A DNA stretch of 6,119 nt from positions 1 through 6,119 of the forward strand of contig JAHFQQ010000212.1 of assembly GCA_023259235.1 (NCBI GenBank). The letters run 5' to 3'. Position 1 is the first letter of the stretch. Each line of letters opens with the position of its first letter. This stretch comes from Polaromonas sp. GTDB lineage: Bacteria > Pseudomonadota > Gammaproteobacteria > Burkholderiales > Burkholderiaceae_C. The notes below the pieces were generated by a model that had not been told where the DNA came from, made no database searches, and worked only from the letters and a program-made list of their open reading frames with translations. The position numbers and the translations under genes are program-made. This document shows positions 4,426 to 6,119 of the stretch, in pieces.

Positions 4426-5457
4426 ATGAGTTTTTTAGCCGTCTTGTTTGCCCTCATCATCGAACAGGCCCGGCCACTGGCGCGTGGCAACTGGGTGCAT
4501 GTAGCGGCCCGGGGGTGGGCAAGCTGGGCTAATCGCAGCCTGGATGCGGGCAAGCCGCAACACGGATGGATTGCATGGACCGTCACTGTGGTGGTTCCGG
4601 CGCTGGTCGTGCTGCTGGTTCACTGGCTGCTCCTGGGTGTGAGCGTGCTGCTGGCTTTTGCGTGGAGCGCGGGCATCCTGTATGTCACGCTGGGCTTTCG
4701 GCAGTTCAGCCACCATTTCACCGACATTCGCGACGCGCTGGACGAAGGCGATGAGGCGATGGCGCGCGAGCTGCTGGCGCAATGGCGCCAGGTCGACGCC
4801 AGTGAACTGCCGCGTAGTGAAATCGTCCGCCATGTGATTGAATACTCGGTGCTTGCCGCGCATCGCCATGTGTTTGGCGTGCTGGGCTGGTTTTCAGTCC
4901 TTGCCGCACTGGGACTGGGCCCGGCAGGCGCCGTGTTTTACCGTCTGGCTGAATTTGTCGCGCGTTACTGGAGCGACAACAGGAGACAATCCGTCACAAG
5001 CACCGGAGAGGGCGCCAGCCCGGCCCTGCAACTGGCAGCTGCCAGCGCCTGGGGTGTCATTGACTATGTGCCCGCCCGGGCGACTTCGCTCGGGTTTGCC
5101 GTGGTCGGCAGTTTTGAAGACGCCATTGATGCCTGGCGCAACTATACCCAGCGCTTTGCGGCTGGCGCGCCTGCCGCAACGGAAAGCCGCAATGACGGCA
5201 TCATTCTTGCCGCCACGTCCGGCGCGATGAATGTGCGGCTGGGCGGTGCAGCGCTCAAGGCTAAGTTCCCGGCTGATGCTGCGCCGGGTTTTCCGGGCGA
5301 TGGCCTGGAGGACGAGAAGAACACCGCCACCGAGCCCATGCCTGGCCGGGAGCCCGAGGTGGCGCACCTGCGCAGCGTCGTCGGGCTGGTGTGGCGCTCG
5401 GTGGTGCTCTGGATGGTGCTGCTTGCGCTACTCACGCTGGCCCGCTTGCTGGGTTGA
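4426..5457 (+). CDS. CobD/CbiB-family (AmpE-like) integral membrane protein
   Basis: The 343-residue protein has the layout of the CobD/CbiB family. A hydrophobic N-terminus (MSFLAVLFALIIEQARPL) is followed by a long hydrophobic region (about 49-91), a soluble charged stretch (about 92-145), another membrane region (about 148-173), and a C-terminal helix (about 319-342). Family marks are VIDYVPARATSLGFAVVGSF (211-230) and the CbiB-like NDGIILAATSGAMNVRLGG (256-274). True CbiB/CobD attaches the aminopropanol side chain in adenosylcobalamin synthesis; the related AmpE is a membrane regulator near AmpD. No cobalamin or beta-lactamase gene is nearby, so neither role is assigned. It has no clear ribosome binding site and a possible leaderless start. 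It converges on rsgA with 7 nt between the stop codons. Confidence 0.85.
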   Translation: MSFLAVLFALIIEQARPLARGNWVHVAARGWASWANRSLDAGKPQHGWIAWTVTVVVPALVVLLVHWLLLGVSVLLAFAWSAGILYVTLGFRQFSHHFTDIRDALDEGDEAMARELLAQWRQVDASELPRSEIVRHVIEYSVLAAHRHVFGVLGWFSVLAALGLGPAGAVFYRLAEFVARYWSDNRRQSVTSTGEGASPALQLAAASAWGVIDYVPARATSLGFAVVGSFEDAIDAWRNYTQRFAAGAPAATESRNDGIILAATSGAMNVRLGGAALKAKFPADAAPGFPGDGLEDEKNTATEPMPGREPEVAHLRSVVGLVWRSVVLWMVLLALLTLARLLG

Positions 5458-5464
5458 TCTGCTT

Positions 5465-6119
5465 TCAATACCGGCGCCGTGACAGCTCGGCAAACAACTC
5501 GCTATATAACCGATAGCGGCTTACGCTTATTCCAGTTGGTCCAGCGTCTGTTTTTACCTCTGAAATCACGCCGCAACCGGGTTCATGCAGGTGCGTGCAG
5601 TTGTAGAACTTGCAATTCTGCGCATGGGCCTTGAGATCCGGCATGTAGTTGGCAAGGTGCATCGGATTGATGTGGTGCAGCCCGAACTCCTGGAAGCCTG
5701 GCGAATCGATCAGCGCGCTGGTTCTGGCTGCGTTGAGCCAGTACAGCGTGGTGCTGGTGGTCGTGTGCTTGCCGGAGTTCAGCGCCTGCGATATTTCGGC
5801 GGTCAGCACCTGCGCACCTGGAATCAGCAAATTGGTCAGGCTGCTTTTGCCGGCACCGGACGGGCCCAGCACCAAGGTCTTTTTGTCGCGCAGCAGCTCG
5901 TTCAGCCGGGCGGTTTGTGCGTCATTGGCAACGGGCGTAGCGGTTTTTGGCTTGATCGCCAGCGGCATGACGGCATAACCCATGGCACGGTAGGGTGCCA
6001 GTTTGGCCCAGGCGCGTGCGAAAGGTTCGGCCAGGTCGCTTTTGTTCAGCGCGATGACGGGGGTGATGCGCTCGGCTTCGGCCGCAATCAGCGCGCGCGT
6101 CAACTGGCTTTCAGAGAAC
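5465..6119 (-). CDS. rsgA: Ribosome small-subunit-dependent GTPase A RsgA (N-terminus cut by window edge)
   Basis: RsgA is a circularly permuted GTPase that acts late in 30S assembly and is activated by the 30S subunit. The frame is open to the right edge, so the visible 217 residues are the C-terminal two thirds of a protein usually about 300-350 long. A TTG at 6103 is an internal Leu rather than the start, since family sequence (FSESQLTRAL) continues upstream of it. In permuted order, with positions counted in the visible fragment, I see G4 NKSD (25-28), the P-loop GPSGAGKSS (85-93), a Thr-rich G2 stretch (119-121), and G3 DSPGF (138-142). A C-terminal zinc site follows, CKFYNCTHLHEPGC, with ligands C169, C174, H176 and C182. 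The missing N-terminal OB-fold and start lie beyond the window. Confidence 0.96.
   Translation of the reverse strand, partial: FSESQLTRALIAAEAERITPVIALNKSDLAEPFARAWAKLAPYRAMGYAVMPLAIKPKTATPVANDAQTARLNELLRDKKTLVLGPSGAGKSSLTNLLIPGAQVLTAEISQALNSGKHTTTSTTLYWLNAARTSALIDSPGFQEFGLHHINPMHLANYMPDLKAHAQNCKFYNCTHLHEPGCGVISEVKTDAGPTGISVSRYRLYSELFAELSRRRY

Noticed and set aside
3960..4586. Minus-strand 208-codon open frame across the repeat
   Set aside because: It is antisense to the 3' end of the CoA pyrophosphatase and the start of the CobD/CbiB gene, shows repeat-derived low-complexity sequence and resembles no family.
5500..5518. Inverted repeat CGCTAT/ATAGCG as a terminator between the convergent genes
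   Set aside because: It lies inside the rsgA coding sequence, has only a 6-bp AT-containing stem and lacks a T-run on either strand.

Overview
The window looks like a piece of a betaproteobacterial chromosome, most likely Burkholderiales/Comamonadaceae (Polaromonas-, Rhodoferax- or Variovorax-like). I base this on protein wording recalled from that family, high GC coding DNA, and a GC-rich palindromic intergenic repeat of a style I associate with those genomes. The genus is inference; no database search was done. Most of the window is conserved housekeeping DNA, and I see no defence system, phage, insertion sequence, CRISPR array, tRNA or rRNA.

Layout. On the minus strand at the left are a GNAT acetyltransferase of the phosphinothricin/methionine-sulfone type (403-939) and, 7 nt downstream of it, a TM2-type small membrane protein that runs off the left edge (1-395). 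A divergent intergenic region (940-1126) carries a clear TATAAT box for the plus-strand ribosomal operon rpsP-rimM-trmD-rplS (1127-3437), the same gene order as the classic trmD operon of E. coli. Its products are ribosomal protein S16, the 16S maturation factor RimM, the tRNA m1G37 methyltransferase TrmD and ribosomal protein L19. rplS also has its own extended -10 promoter and a leader of about 115 nt, and the unit ends at a rho-independent terminator (3456-3481). Next come a NudL-type CoA pyrophosphatase (3506-4210), a perfect 85-bp tandem repeat (4220-4398) and a CobD/CbiB-family membrane protein (4426-5457). Last is a convergent rsgA (minus strand, 5465 to the right edge), the 30S-assembly GTPase, cut by the window end.

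Functional theme. rpsP, rimM and rsgA all act on small-subunit assembly or its proteins, while trmD and rplS serve tRNA maturation and the large subunit, so the block is mainly about translation. The nudL and cobD-like genes are neighbours without an obvious mechanistic link to it.

Most worth a second look: (1) the perfect 85-bp tandem repeat and a degenerate copy of it lying over the apparent rimM start, which suggests that the N-terminal extension of RimM is repeat-derived; (2) an inverted repeat right after the stop codon of each of the first three operon genes; (3) the rplS leader, with its own promoter overlapping a 17-bp palindrome and two mini-ORFs, one ending in an ATGA overlap with rplS. 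None of these amounts to a demonstrated new system.
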